Shown one piece after another: positions 12,072 to 12,196 of a stretch of 12,196 nucleotides of DNA. Position 1 is the stretch's first letter. The number at the start of each line of letters is the position of its first letter. Origin of the DNA: Draconibacterium orientale. GTDB lineage: Bacteria > Bacteroidota > Bacteroidia > Bacteroidales > UBA1556. Position numbers and translations under genes: made by a program. The notes beneath the pieces were generated by a model that was given only the letters and a program-made list of their open reading frames with translations, was not told the origin of the DNA and did not search any database. The stretch lies in assembly GCA_022736595.1 (NCBI GenBank), contig DZDC01000072.1, positions 1 to 12,196 on the forward strand, read 5' to 3'.

Positions 12072-12196
12072 CATTTTTTTTATAAGAAATTACATTATTA
12101 TTATAAAAATAAGTTCTAAATTAGAAAAATTGAATTGAAAGAAATTTAGTACATGACAATTTTCAATTTAGACCGTCTAAGGTTGAGGTTGTATTG

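Noticed and set aside
12114..12126. TTCTAA-A-TTAGAA palindrome as an operator
   Set aside because: It is a short A/T-rich palindrome expected by chance in this composition, and no gene start is tied to it.

Overview
The window looks like a piece of chromosome from a member of the Bacteroidota. It is AT-rich, with no Shine-Dalgarno-like sequences in front of its genes. Five of the six main starts are preceded by the Bacteroidota -7 promoter element TAnnTTTG. It also encodes the small ribosomal protein THX in the form typical of this phylum. The genus cannot be named from the sequence. No tRNA, rRNA, CRISPR array, transposase or integrase was found.

Layout. Bases 1-83 hold a terminator from an upstream transcript and a promoter. 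Then comes a metal-chelate uptake set on the + strand: a lipoprotein substrate-binding protein (84-1241), a spacer of about 250 bp with a decayed dispersed repeat, a FecCD/BtuC-type permease with a TTG start (1496-2503), and an ABC ATPase overlapping it by four bases (2500-3486). The three would form a BtuFCD/FecBCD-type importer for cobalamin, heme or an iron-siderophore; the substrate cannot be told from the sequence. Converging on it is rmuC (3522-4994, - strand). Divergent from rmuC is a 989-residue protein (5118-8087) that joins two receiver-like domains to a PEP-synthase-type ATP-grasp domain. It lacks the phospho-histidine and PEP-binding domains of real PEP synthases and ends in a conserved-looking module I cannot name.

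Bases 8088-8811 (about 720 bp) carry no credible gene but are full of structure: a weak terminator, a long imperfect inverted repeat, a strong orphan terminator with a promoter-like element about 35 bp before it (possible small RNA), and a nested palindromic array of GTCCC/GGGAC hairpins with a predicted cloverleaf, resembling REP/BIME elements.

The right part is on the - strand. A dipeptidase E gene (10873-11610) is followed after 15 bp by an M13-family zinc metallopeptidase lipoprotein (8812-10857), apparently a two-gene peptidase operon closed by a strong terminator at 8761-8793. Further right is the THX gene (11805-12026) with its own promoter element and terminator. The last ~170 bases show no gene.

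The most unusual items are the receiver/ATP-grasp fusion protein and the nested palindromic element. Everything else is ordinary housekeeping or transport content.
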